Shown here one piece after another: positions 14,061-19,834 of a DNA stretch of 19,834 nucleotides. The DNA is taken from positions 1-19,834 of the forward strand of contig CALREG010000010.1 of the NCBI GenBank assembly GCA_943355135.1, read 5' to 3'. Source of the DNA: Candidatus Nomurabacteria bacterium (GTDB lineage: Bacteria > Patescibacteriota > Minisyncoccia > Phycocordibacterales > SBAW01). Each line of letters opens with the position of its first letter. Position 1 is the stretch's first letter. The position numbers were made by a program, and so were the translations under genes. The notes under the pieces were generated by a model. The model was given only the letters and a program-made list of their open reading frames with translations. It was not told the DNA's origin and searched no databases.

Positions 14061-15440
14061 TTACTTGATACCTAAAACTGCTTCAATACGCCCCGCAAAG
14101 GCGGCCAACCATGCTCTGGCTCGCTCATACGACTCCCGCGGCGCAGTAACGGCAAGATATCCATAAGTGCATATACCCACGATACTAATGCTCGCAAGAA
14201 TCATCAAAAAAGGCTCAGCAGGTATGCGATATCTAGTAGAAAACGTGGCAACAGGACCCGCGGCAACAAAAAACCAAAGGATGTTAGCCCAAAAAAAGAA
14301 AAAGAATTCCTTCTTTCGAATAAACAAGATGCTCATGAGCGCTAGCAGGACAACGCCGAACATACCAAACTCCTCAACATGTTCGTATGGGCGGATAGTG
14401 CCCTCAAACGCAGCCACCTCAAACACACTATGGTTGGAGGCGTATATAGGCCGAAATACAAACAGCCACGCATACCCCAAACTGCTTTGTTCCAAATATG
14501 TCTCTATACCCGTCAGGTGGAACTGCAGATACTTGAGCGGCTGCGATGCAACCACCGCAAAACTTTCTTTCTGCAATACGGCCGCAGCCGCAAGATCCAT
14601 CTTCCACTCGGTTTGTGGAAGATCTGAGACCGTAGTGAGTTGATGCTCATTTTTTATAAACAGCGGCACGTAGTAGTAATAAAAATTGACAGCGCTGGTC
14701 GAAGATATTCCAAAGACCCCACTTTCTACTTTATTGCGAACAACCCATGGCAAGAGCACGAGAGCAAAAGCGCACATAAAGACACCAAACAAAATGGCGC
14801 TTCTTTTTAGACTCCGTTGTTTGGTAAAAAATATAAGAATTGCAAAGCAGAGCGGCATATACATGGCGATGGTTCGTACCAATACCGACACGCCGAGCAA
14901 CAAACCGCTTGCGGCAAATCGAAATTCCTCTGACTTTTGAAAACAAATGAGTATATACACCGACAGCAGTAGTACAAATACAAACAACGATTCAGAAAGC
15001 ACCATCAGCGTAAAAAGTATGGTGTTGGGGTTACAAACAAAAAGCCCCGAAGCAAGGTACGCGGCAAACCGCGAACCGCTAACCTTTTCTGCAATACAAA
15101 ATATAAGAAAGCACGAAGCGGCGGTTAAGAGAATTTGAACAAAAATGACGGCATCTACCGACCCAAATAAACTCAAAATAATTGCGATAAAGAGCGGGTA
15201 GCCCGGCACTCTAAAATACTCCGGACTAAACGGGCTCGCCGTAGCCAGCGAAAATGCTCCGTGGTGGCGCAGGTTATCGGCGAGCTGGACATACTCTGCA
15301 GCATCACTCTCTAGGACTGGGTAGGAGCTGCCATGCTCATGGTAATAGGCCTTGGTAGCCACAAATATAGCCGTGTAGGCGCATACCGCGACACAGCAGA
15401 TAGCGAGTATGCCTGCGTAGCGCTTAATAAAATCTTTCAT
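14061..15440 (-). CDS. GT-C fold integral-membrane glycosyltransferase (PMT/ArnT-like, GT39/GT83 type)
   Basis: 459 residues from the ATG at 15440; a TTG at 15452 is possible but has no SD. About 10-12 hydrophobic segments span the protein. The first luminal loop has the acidic motif LESDAAEYVQLADNLRHHGA, then PEYFRVPGYPLFIA, the hallmark of GT-C transferases that use polyprenyl-phosphate sugars; the Asp/Glu pair is the presumed catalytic site. It should add a sugar on the outer face of the membrane to lipid, protein or glycan. It follows the 16S rRNA terminator and has no clear promoter, so it may be transcribed by read-through. It is A+T-richer than the small genes next to it. Confidence 0.88.
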   Translation of the reverse strand: MKDFIKRYAGILAICCVAVCAYTAIFVATKAYYHEHGSSYPVLESDAAEYVQLADNLRHHGAFSLATASPFSPEYFRVPGYPLFIAIILSLFGSVDAVIFVQILLTAASCFLIFCIAEKVSGSRFAAYLASGLFVCNPNTILFTLMVLSESLFVFVLLLSVYILICFQKSEEFRFAASGLLLGVSVLVRTIAMYMPLCFAILIFFTKQRSLKRSAILFGVFMCAFALVLLPWVVRNKVESGVFGISSTSAVNFYYYYVPLFIKNEHQLTTVSDLPQTEWKMDLAAAAVLQKESFAVVASQPLKYLQFHLTGIETYLEQSSLGYAWLFVFRPIYASNHSVFEVAAFEGTIRPYEHVEEFGMFGVVLLALMSILFIRKKEFFFFFWANILWFFVAAGPVATFSTRYRIPAEPFLMILASISIVGICTYGYLAVTAPRESYERARAWLAAFAGRIEAVLGIK

Positions 15441-15469
15441 ACCTAAGTTCAATGAAATGGTACCACTGC

Positions 15470-15498
15470 AAAAAGCCCCGTACCGATTAGGTTTGGGG
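15470..15498 (-). terminator. Probable terminator of the 16S rRNA transcript
   Basis: On the minus strand CCCC-AAA-CC pairs with GG-TAC-GGGG around a TAATC loop, followed by CTTTTTG. The stem is interrupted but the U-tract is well placed, 24 bases after the 3' arm of the processing stem. Confidence 0.5.
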
Positions 15499-15521
15499 AA
15501 TTTCTGCTTTTAGAAACACAC

Positions 15522-15536
15522 CTTTCTCTTGTTCCG
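15522..15536 (-). other. 3' arm of the 16S precursor processing stem
   Basis: The minus-strand CGGAACAAGAGAAAG is perfectly complementary over 15 bases to the leader segment at 18067-18081. Pairing continues with ACA/TGT and GAAA/TTTC after single mismatches. This is the arrangement cut by RNase III in bacterial pre-16S RNA. Confidence 0.85.
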
Positions 15537-15737
15537 CTCGAGCCTGCTCTGCAGTGCTGTACTCTGACAGTGTGCATACCGAGGCCATCGAGGGTCATGA
15601 CGTATTGACCAAACCGAGTGCAATTTAGAGTTAGCACTATCACTCCATCCTGCGTCGCTCCGTAAGGAGCTAAGCAGGAAGATCGCCAATTCAGTTTCCG
15701 CACTCGTACGAGATGCAGAAACGCATTTCATTTGAAT
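15537..15737 (-). ncRNA. Structured ~200-nt extension between 16S helix 45 and the processing stem
   Basis: Normally only a few tens of bases lie here, including CCUCC. Here there is no CCTCC on the minus strand. Two strong hairpins are visible: 15694-15722 (GTTTC...GAAAC with an inner CTCG/CGAG) and 15649-15678 (CCTGC/GCAGG enclosing GCTCC-TTAC-GGAGC). It may be a second intron, an insertion or replaced sequence; no ORF in it is credible. Confidence 0.55.
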
Positions 15738-15858
15738 TGTTCCACGAGCAGCTTCCGCTACCCGTGCCTTGTTACGACTTACTCCCTGTCACCGAACTTG
15801 CCGTGACGCCACCGAAGTGACGCTTCAGGCACTCCCGGCTCCCTTGAGTTGACGGGCG

Positions 15859-16700
15859 ATTTTGTCTACGAATCTGTAGATTGAAGTTCCCACGTAGCGA
15901 GCGGATTTACCGCACTACGCGAGCTCAATGCATTTGTTGCTTCAACATAAACAACTGTCTTAGTCCTTTGTCCGTCAAATGTTCTTTTTTGGAGAGCATC
16001 TTCATCATCAAGCAAAACAGGTCGAAGTCATGCTTTTTTGAAGCAAGCTGTAATTTGTTTTTCTTGAAGAACGGTATGATCTTGGTTTGTAAATCTTCCC
16101 AACGGAAGACTTCAAACCGATAGCAGTGTTGGTGATTTGGCCGCGTATCTTTTTGAAAGTATACGCTGCCACACCCGAAAAAACGTTGCAGCGCAAGGAG
16201 GATTTCCTTGTCGCGCTCGATGAGCTTGAGGTAGAACTTTGGTTCTACCGTGACGCGTCGAGCAATTTTCTTTTCTGCATCAGGATTTCGGACATATACG
16301 GTAAAGCTCCCTTCACCGTCTACCAACCCTACAACATATTCTGAACTAAGATTTTTCATTGAGTGAGTCCTTCTTCTTTCGAATACTATGACTCAGCTGA
16401 CTTCTGACGCTGCGTCAGATTCATTGTACCCTGCCATTCAGGATACCAGCGTCAGATCTCCACAGGTAACGCACACTTCTGTTCCAAACATCCACTGCGA
16501 GCTTTTACTAGATTCTTCCCTACCCTCACCGCCCACTGGTAGGTCGAACCGCTCTTTTGTTGCAGAGGCTGCTTTTTGCGTCTGGGCCCTCCGCCGTAAC
16601 TCTCGCGAGTTGTCGACTGCCCTTTTGCTACGCCCCGAAGACGAGATCGGGGGCTCGGATTTTAACCGAGTAGAAATGTGCGCTGCTGTGCGCGTTTATT
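15859..16700 (-). mobile_element. 842-nt intron in 16S rRNA carrying a homing-endonuclease ORF
   Basis: The ends are fixed by the conserved exon sequence GTACTCAC/CGCCCGTC, between E. coli positions 1399 and 1400, with no sliding ambiguity. The intron begins AATAAACGCG and ends GACAAAAT. The 340 bases before the ORF hold no gene but many stems: 16654-16670 (CTCGG/CCGAG), 16633-16652 (CCCCGA/TCGGGG), 16598-16611 (AACTC-GCGA-GAGTT, a GNRA loop), 16426-16446, and the palindrome 16403-16419. The 3' tail has hairpins GCGG/CCGC inside CGTAG/CTACG, then TCTAC/GTAGA. The class is unresolved: the usual group I U-before/G-at-end rule is not met, and I could not find a bulge-helix-bulge. Confidence 0.88.
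15925..16359 (-). CDS. Intron-encoded LAGLIDADG homing endonuclease, single-motif
   Basis: 144 residues with ATG at 16359. The dimerisation/catalytic helix is YVVGLVDGEGSFTV (8-21), with D14 and E16 at the metal-binding end, matching LAGLIDADG_1 enzymes that cut as homodimers. LKLIERDKEILLALQRFFGCGSVYF and the downstream KKHDFDLFCLMMKML region are also typical of this group. It would cut intronless 16S genes around position 1400 and spread the intron by repair; some members also act as maturases. The size is close to that of complete single-motif enzymes, so it looks intact. It is A+T-richer than surrounding genes, as expected of a mobile ORF. No SD is clear. Confidence 0.9.
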   Translation of the reverse strand: MKNLSSEYVVGLVDGEGSFTVYVRNPDAEKKIARRVTVEPKFYLKLIERDKEILLALQRFFGCGSVYFQKDTRPNHQHCYRFEVFRWEDLQTKIIPFFKKNKLQLASKKHDFDLFCLMMKMLSKKEHLTDKGLRQLFMLKQQMH

Positions 16701-17166
16701 GTGAGTACAAGACTTGAGAACGTATTCACCGCGGTATAGCTGACCCGCGATTACTAGCGATTCCGGCTTCATGAGGTCGAGTTGCAGACCTCAATCCGAA
16801 CTGGGGACGAGTTATTAGGATTAGCTCAGGGTTACCCCGTCGCGACCCGTTGTCTCGTCCATTGTATCATGCGTGCAGCCCAGGATATCAGAGGGACATG
16901 CTGATCTGGCGTCATCCTCACCTTCCTCCCCCGTGAGGGGGCAGTCTCGCCTGACTATTAAAACAGGCAACGAGGGTTGCGTTCGTTACCCCACTGAAGG
17001 GAACAACTCAAGCCACGAACTGACGACGACCATGCATCACCTGCCCACACGTCTTGCGAGGTCCAAAGTTTCCTAAGGATTTCGTGTGAGTTTCAAACCC
17101 TGGTGAGGTTCTTCGTTTGTCATCGAATTGAGCCGCATGATCCACCGCTTGTGCAAGTCCCCGTCT

Positions 17167-17198
<32 letters not shown>

Positions 17199-18066
17199 AC
17201 CCAGGCGCCGAACTTAACGCGTTAGCTTCGCCACAAAGAGGGTCGATACTCCTTATAGCCAGTTCGGATCGTTTAGGGCGTGGACTACCGGGGTATCTAA
17301 TCCCGTTCGATTCCCACGCTTTCATGTTTCAGCGTCAGGTGTGCGCCAGTAAAGTGCCTTCGCATTTGGTGTTCCCCATGATATCAACGGATTTCACCCC
17401 TACACCATGAGTTCCCTTTACCTCTCGCAACCTCTCAGTCGTACCGTTTCTCCCGCATTTCCCGGATTGAGTCCGAGAGCTTTTACGGAAGACTAATACG
17501 ACCGCCTACACATCCTTTACGCCCAGTGATTCCGGGTAATGCTTGGGGCCTCTGTATTACCGCTCCTGCTGGCACAGAGTTAGGAGCCCCTTATTCACGC
17601 GCTAATGTCAATTACTTCTTCACGCGTAAAAGCTGTTTACGTCCCGAAGGACTTCGTCCAGCACGCGGCGTCGCATGGTCAGGCTTTCGCCCATTGCCAA
17701 ATGTTCTTGACTGCAGCCATCCGTAGATGTATGGACCGTGTCTCAGTTCCATCGGTGGGGGTCACCCTCTCAGGTCCCCTAGGCGTCGTAGCCTTGGTAA
17801 GCCATTACCTTACCAACTAGCTGATGCCCCACAGGCCGCTCAAAAAGCGGATTACTCCTTTAACGTCGCCGTACCATCTGGGATTACCCCGCCTTTCGGC
17901 GAGCTATACCAGACTTTTCGGTGCGTACCTGTGTATTACTACCTCGTCTGCCGGTTGCCTTGCGGCCCCCTTGACTTGCATGCCTTATCCACGCCGCTAG
18001 CATTCACCCTGAGCTAGGATCAAACTCTATATATTAGACAGAATTTCTTCCATCGCTCGATGTGAA

Positions 18067-18081
18067 CGGAACAAGAGAAAG
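18067..18081 (-). other. 5' arm of the 16S precursor processing stem
   Basis: The minus-strand CTTTCTCTTGTTCCG lies about 30 bases before the mature 5' end and pairs perfectly with 15522-15536. Confidence 0.85.
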
Positions 18082-18261
18082 CTGTCTTTCCCTTGATTAT
18101 CACTTGCTATCTCAGCCGCTTGTAACAGCTGAAATATTTTTGATCGTCTACTCGCCGGCTCCTACACTGGCAAATAGACTTGGTGTGATCAATTCATCTC
18201 TGGCCCGCTTGGCCAAAAATGTTTTTATTCGTTGTTGTCAAAGTCCGTACCTATAGGCCCT

Positions 18262-18313
18262 GTTTTTGTTCTTGCGAAAGGGACGCTTGAGTAAGCCCCT
18301 TTCAAACAAAAAC
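18262..18313 (-). other. Long hairpin in the 16S leader
   Basis: Nested stems: GTTTTTGTT/AACAAAAAC (9 bp, 18305-18313 with 18262-18270), AAAGGG/CCCTTT (6 bp) and GCTT/AAGC (4 bp, loop ACTC). It begins about 15-20 bases after the predicted rRNA start. Apart from this hairpin and the processing arm, 18036-18335 holds no gene I can support. Confidence 0.7.
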
Positions 18314-18335
18314 CGCCCCGTTAGGCAGTAGGAGT

Positions 18336-18363
18336 AGTATAGTCGCCCTCCCTTGTAAGTCAA
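18336..18363 (-). promoter_or_regulatory. 16S rRNA promoter
   Basis: The minus-strand -35 TTGACT (18363-18358) and -10 TATACT (18341-18336) are 16 bases apart, about 290 bases before the mature 16S 5' end. Confidence 0.8.
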
Positions 18364-18401
18364 GCTGAACTATTCAGACAAAATAAGGGTATTTTGAGGG
18401 C

Positions 18402-18430
18402 TTGACGAAAGTACAGTATGGGTGTATAAT
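18402..18430 (+). promoter_or_regulatory. Near-consensus promoter of the 58-aa gene
   Basis: TTGACG (18402-18407), a 17-base spacer, then a perfect TATAAT (18425-18430). It is divergent from the 16S promoter, with the two -35 boxes 38 bases apart. Confidence 0.9.
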
Positions 18431-18470
18431 ATAGATGTATTTATAGTTCCTCAGACCCTAGGAGGGCGCC

Positions 18471-18647
18471 TTGCAGAAGATCGACCACCCAAAATACGGC
18501 TCTTGCTACGAGCTGACTCACCCTCAAGACAAGGGCTTTGCGCAGATAGCGCAGGGTGCAAAGGTCAATGCCACGACACTTCCGTCAGGCACCAAGACGC
18601 CGACCGAGGATCTCGTCATCCGCGAGAAATACCTCGTCAAGGAATAG
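18471..18647 (+). CDS. Small protein of unknown function (58 aa)
   Basis: A TTG start at 18471 follows a perfect AGGAGG (18460-18465) with 5-base spacing. The product begins MQKIDHPKYGSCYELTHPQ and ends LVIREKYLVKE, followed by TAG. It is soluble and charged, with one cysteine, no membrane segment and no recognised family. The signals are the strongest in the window: a near-consensus promoter, a roughly 33-base leader, full SD, G+C-rich codons and a 10-bp terminator 9 bases after the stop. This points to a highly expressed small protein. Its promoter is divergent from that of the 16S rRNA, which may indicate shared or growth-linked control (inference). Its shortness and TTG start make it easy to miss. 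Confidence 0.8.
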   Translation: MQKIDHPKYGSCYELTHPQDKGFAQIAQGAKVNATTLPSGTKTPTEDLVIREKYLVKE

Positions 18648-18656
18648 GTGCAACAC

Positions 18657-18694
18657 GGCCCGCCGGCTTTCAAACCGGCGGGCCTTTTTTATTT
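18657..18694 (+). terminator. Intrinsic terminator of the 58-aa gene
   Basis: A perfect 10-bp stem, GGCCCGCCGG (18657-18666) with CCGGCGGGCC (18675-18684), has an 8-nt loop, then TTTTTTATTT. Confidence 0.95.
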
Positions 18695-18699
18695 CTAAA

Positions 18700-18744
18700 C
18701 TAGGATTTTTTCTGCCACTTCTGCCAAACGACACTAGCAAGCGT
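18700..18744 (-). pseudogene. Displaced remnant of the secF 3' end
   Basis: Directly after the DUF1653 stop, and in its frame, the codons read TLASVVWQKWQKKS then TAG. The intact secF ends LASPMLVAWQKWQKK. The shared WQKWQKK and upstream LAS, together with the DNA identity, indicate a copy of the secF tail left at the far side of the three-gene cassette. Confidence 0.7.
18705..18732. repeat. Direct repeat, left copy (secF 3'-end repeat)
   Basis: 28 bases starting ATTTTTTCTGCCACTT, matching 19450-19477 at 26 of 28 positions (differences at bases 17 and 24). The copies are 745 bases apart and enclose three small genes. Confidence 0.85.
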
Positions 18745-18972
18745 TTACTGTTCAAGAACAAAACGAGGGCGTCTTATCCTATCCGGCCACACCACCTCTT
18801 CCAAAAATTCTTCAAGTTTCCGATATTTGATAGTCCCGTATGTCAGCGATACGTATACCACCCCCTTCTCCCTTATCCGAGCATTGGTCGATTCCTCTGC
18901 AATATGGAGCACTAGATACTTTCCGCCTTTGTGATGATCATATATTCTCCCAAGAAACACTAATTCTTTCAT
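18745..18972 (-). CDS. DUF1653 family protein
   Basis: 75 residues from the ATG at 18972; an in-frame GTG at 18984 is the alternative. GRIYDHHKGGKYLVLHIAEE near the start and a C-terminal segment of Tyr, LEEFLEEV and PRF follow the DUF1653 pattern (YrHyKGg.Y.v...VvYr.ly......R.le.F.e.v......RF). The function of this domain is not established; it is a small soluble beta-rich protein. It is the last gene of the cassette after secF. No SD is visible, and the gap to the upstream DUF2283 gene is 23 bases, suggesting translation from the common message. Confidence 0.8.
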   Translation of the reverse strand: MKELVFLGRIYDHHKGGKYLVLHIAEESTNARIREKGVVYVSLTYGTIKYRKLEEFLEEVVWPDRIRRPRFVLEQ

Positions 18973-18995
18973 AACTATAAACACACAGGACTACC

Positions 18996-19190
18996 CTATG
19001 TATTCTTTAAAAGACTTTCCGGAAGATTTTTACTTGCATTTAATACTTCAATTCCCACCAATTTCCCCGCAGCATCAAAATCCAAATGTATGTTTTCACT
19101 CACAGTCTCAGTTCGAGCTGCTCCGCCAGTTTCAATATCGGTTAAATAAATATACGCAGCGTCAGCGGATGCATCGTAAGTAATTTTCAT
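18996..19190 (-). CDS. DUF2283 family protein
   Basis: 64 residues from the ATG at 19190; the frame extends to 19217 without family sequence. It begins MKITYDASADAAYIYLTDIE, the standard DUF2283 opening (Y-D..aDalYi.l), followed by ENIHLDFDAAGKLVGIEVLNAS, the second signature. The function is unknown; members are small and often found near mobile or toxin-antitoxin-like genes. The start is 2 bases after the stop of the zinc-ribbon gene. Confidence 0.88.
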   Translation of the reverse strand: MKITYDASADAAYIYLTDIETGGAARTETVSENIHLDFDAAGKLVGIEVLNASKNLPESLLKNT

Positions 19191-19192
19191 AT

Positions 19193-19432
19193 TTATTTCG
19201 CTAAAAACTCTTCCCAAGGATGACTAGCTATTTCTTCTCGAGTTAAATAAGTTGAACGACCGAACAAATCCCTTGATGCGGGCTTCTTAGCCTGAGCGTC
19301 TTCTGGATTCTGCCATTCTGACTCGCATTCTTCACAAACTACATACATCTTCCCAGTATCATTCTCCCGAGCAATTACTTGTCTACCTTGCCCACACACA
19401 GGACACTGGCCAACCCAAGCAAAATTTTTCAT
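19193..19432 (-). CDS. Small zinc-ribbon protein
   Basis: 79 residues from the ATG at 19432. Two CxxC pairs, C10-x2-C13 (CPVC) and C33-x2-C36 (CEEC), about 20 residues apart form a classic zinc ribbon at the N-terminus. The C-terminal half (LFGRSTYLTREEIASHPWEE) is helical and acidic. I cannot name the family; DNA, RNA or protein binding are all possible. It starts 15 bases after the secF stop in the same direction and is the first gene between the two direct repeats. Confidence 0.78.
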   Translation of the reverse strand: MKNFAWVGQCPVCGQGRQVIARENDTGKMYVVCEECESEWQNPEDAQAKKPASRDLFGRSTYLTREEIASHPWEEFLAK

Positions 19433-19447
19433 CCCCAAATTATACCT

Positions 19448-19834
19448 CTATTTTTTCTGCCACTTTTGCCAAGCGACGAGCATTGGGCTCGCGAGGAATA
19501 TCGATGAGTAGGTGCCGGCTATCATACCGACGATGAGTGTGAGCGAGAAGTATTTAGTCGCCTCGGGGCCCATAAAGTAGAGCGCTGCAAGCACGATGAT
19601 GACCGTCATCGAGGTGTTTACTGAGCGCGCGATCGTCTGCGTGATTGACTTGCCCACCACTACCTCAAACTCCTCGCGGCGACCCTTGTCCTCGTTGATG
19701 CGGAGGTTCTCGCGGATGCGGTCAAAGATGACGATGGTGTCGTTGATAGAAATACCAAGAATGGTCAGGAGCGCCACAATAAACAGCGCGTCCACCTCGG
19801 CGCCCACAAAGTGCCCGAGTGCCGCAAAAAGTCC
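19448..19834 (-). CDS. secF: Protein translocase subunit SecF, C-terminal part
   Basis: 129 codons are visible; the gene continues past the right edge. IVALLTILGISINDTIVIFDRIREN is the SecF/SecD membrane signature. It is followed by KSITQTIARSVNTSMT and two hydrophobic segments (VIIVLAALYFMG and FSLTLIVGMIAGTYSSIFLA) before the basic tail WQKWQKK. SecDF uses the proton gradient to help pull exported proteins through SecYEG. The last 28 bases are part of the direct repeat shared with 18705-18732, so the end of this gene may have been supplied by the inserted cassette. Confidence 0.95.
   Translation of the reverse strand, partial: GLFAALGHFVGAEVDALFIVALLTILGISINDTIVIFDRIRENLRINEDKGRREEFEVVVGKSITQTIARSVNTSMTVIIVLAALYFMGPEATKYFSLTLIVGMIAGTYSSIFLASPMLVAWQKWQKK
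19450..19477. repeat. Direct repeat, right copy (inside the secF 3' end)
   Basis: A 28-base partner of 18705-18732 (26/28 identical), encoding the last residues of SecF. Confidence 0.85.

Noticed and set aside
15449..15731. Two minus-strand ORFs (73 and 84 codons) after the 16S gene
   Set aside because: They overlap each other and the structured trailer, run through the processing stem and terminator, and have no SD.
16403..16456. GCGTCAGA copies in both orientations, considered as a CRISPR-like or integrase site
   Set aside because: Only three 8-base copies with irregular spacing inside the intron; better read as RNA stem pairing.

Overview
The window looks like a piece of a Candidate Phyla Radiation (Patescibacteria) genome, most likely Parcubacteria-like. 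The evidence is a 16S rRNA gene interrupted by an intron that encodes a homing endonuclease, 16S sequence variants typical of that radiation (the 525/526 change in the 530 loop, AATAGACGG at about 910), very compact genes with 4-base ATGA overlaps, shortened household proteins, and families common there (a conjugation-type ATPase with a proline-rich tail, ComEA-like HhH plus lamin-tail proteins). TGA is used as a stop throughout, which argues against the code-25 lineages. This placement is inference; no search was run.

Layout. Positions 1-4522 (minus strand) hold a cell-surface sugar locus. A UDP-glucuronate decarboxylase has its own promoter and terminator. It is followed by three GT4 glycosyltransferases and the start of a nucleotide-sugar dehydrogenase that runs off the left edge. 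Positions 4588-9685 (minus) form one tight operon: rsmI, a two-helix membrane protein, a membrane-anchored barrel-like protein, a VirD4/TraD-like ATPase, and a secreted HhH/PKD/lamin-tail protein with an LPxT-like C-terminus. Positions 9784-11019 (plus) carry two separately terminated genes, a divergent PgeF/YfiH-like protein and a zinc-ribbon protein. Positions 11055-13150 (plus) are a two-gene unit in which an Mpl/MurC-like ligase overlaps an arginyl/leucyl-tRNA-protein-transferase-like gene. Positions 13196-13381 carry tRNA-Leu(CAG) and tRNA-Ile(GAT) on the minus strand. Next come two small minus-strand genes with strong signals and a GT-C membrane glycosyltransferase (14061-15440).

Positions 15470-18363 are a stand-alone 16S rRNA transcription unit on the minus strand, with promoter, long leader, precursor processing stem, an 842-nt intron with a LAGLIDADG ORF, and terminator. 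No 23S gene follows directly. The 3' end is abnormal: helix 45 is intact, but the CCUCC anti-Shine-Dalgarno core is replaced, and about 200 nt of structured extra sequence lies before the processing stem. Local mRNAs nevertheless carry good Shine-Dalgarno sequences.

Positions 18402-18694 (plus) are a 58-codon gene with a near-consensus promoter, perfect SD and strong terminator. Positions 18700-19834 (minus) hold the 3' part of secF followed by three small genes (zinc ribbon, DUF2283, DUF1653). These three are bounded by 28-nt near-identical direct repeats, and a displaced copy of the secF 3' end lies beyond them, as if a mini-cassette had entered the end of secF.

The strongest leads are the missing anti-SD with its 3' extension, the secF cassette, the ligase/aminoacyl-transferase pair, and the small single-gene units with strong promoters and terminators.
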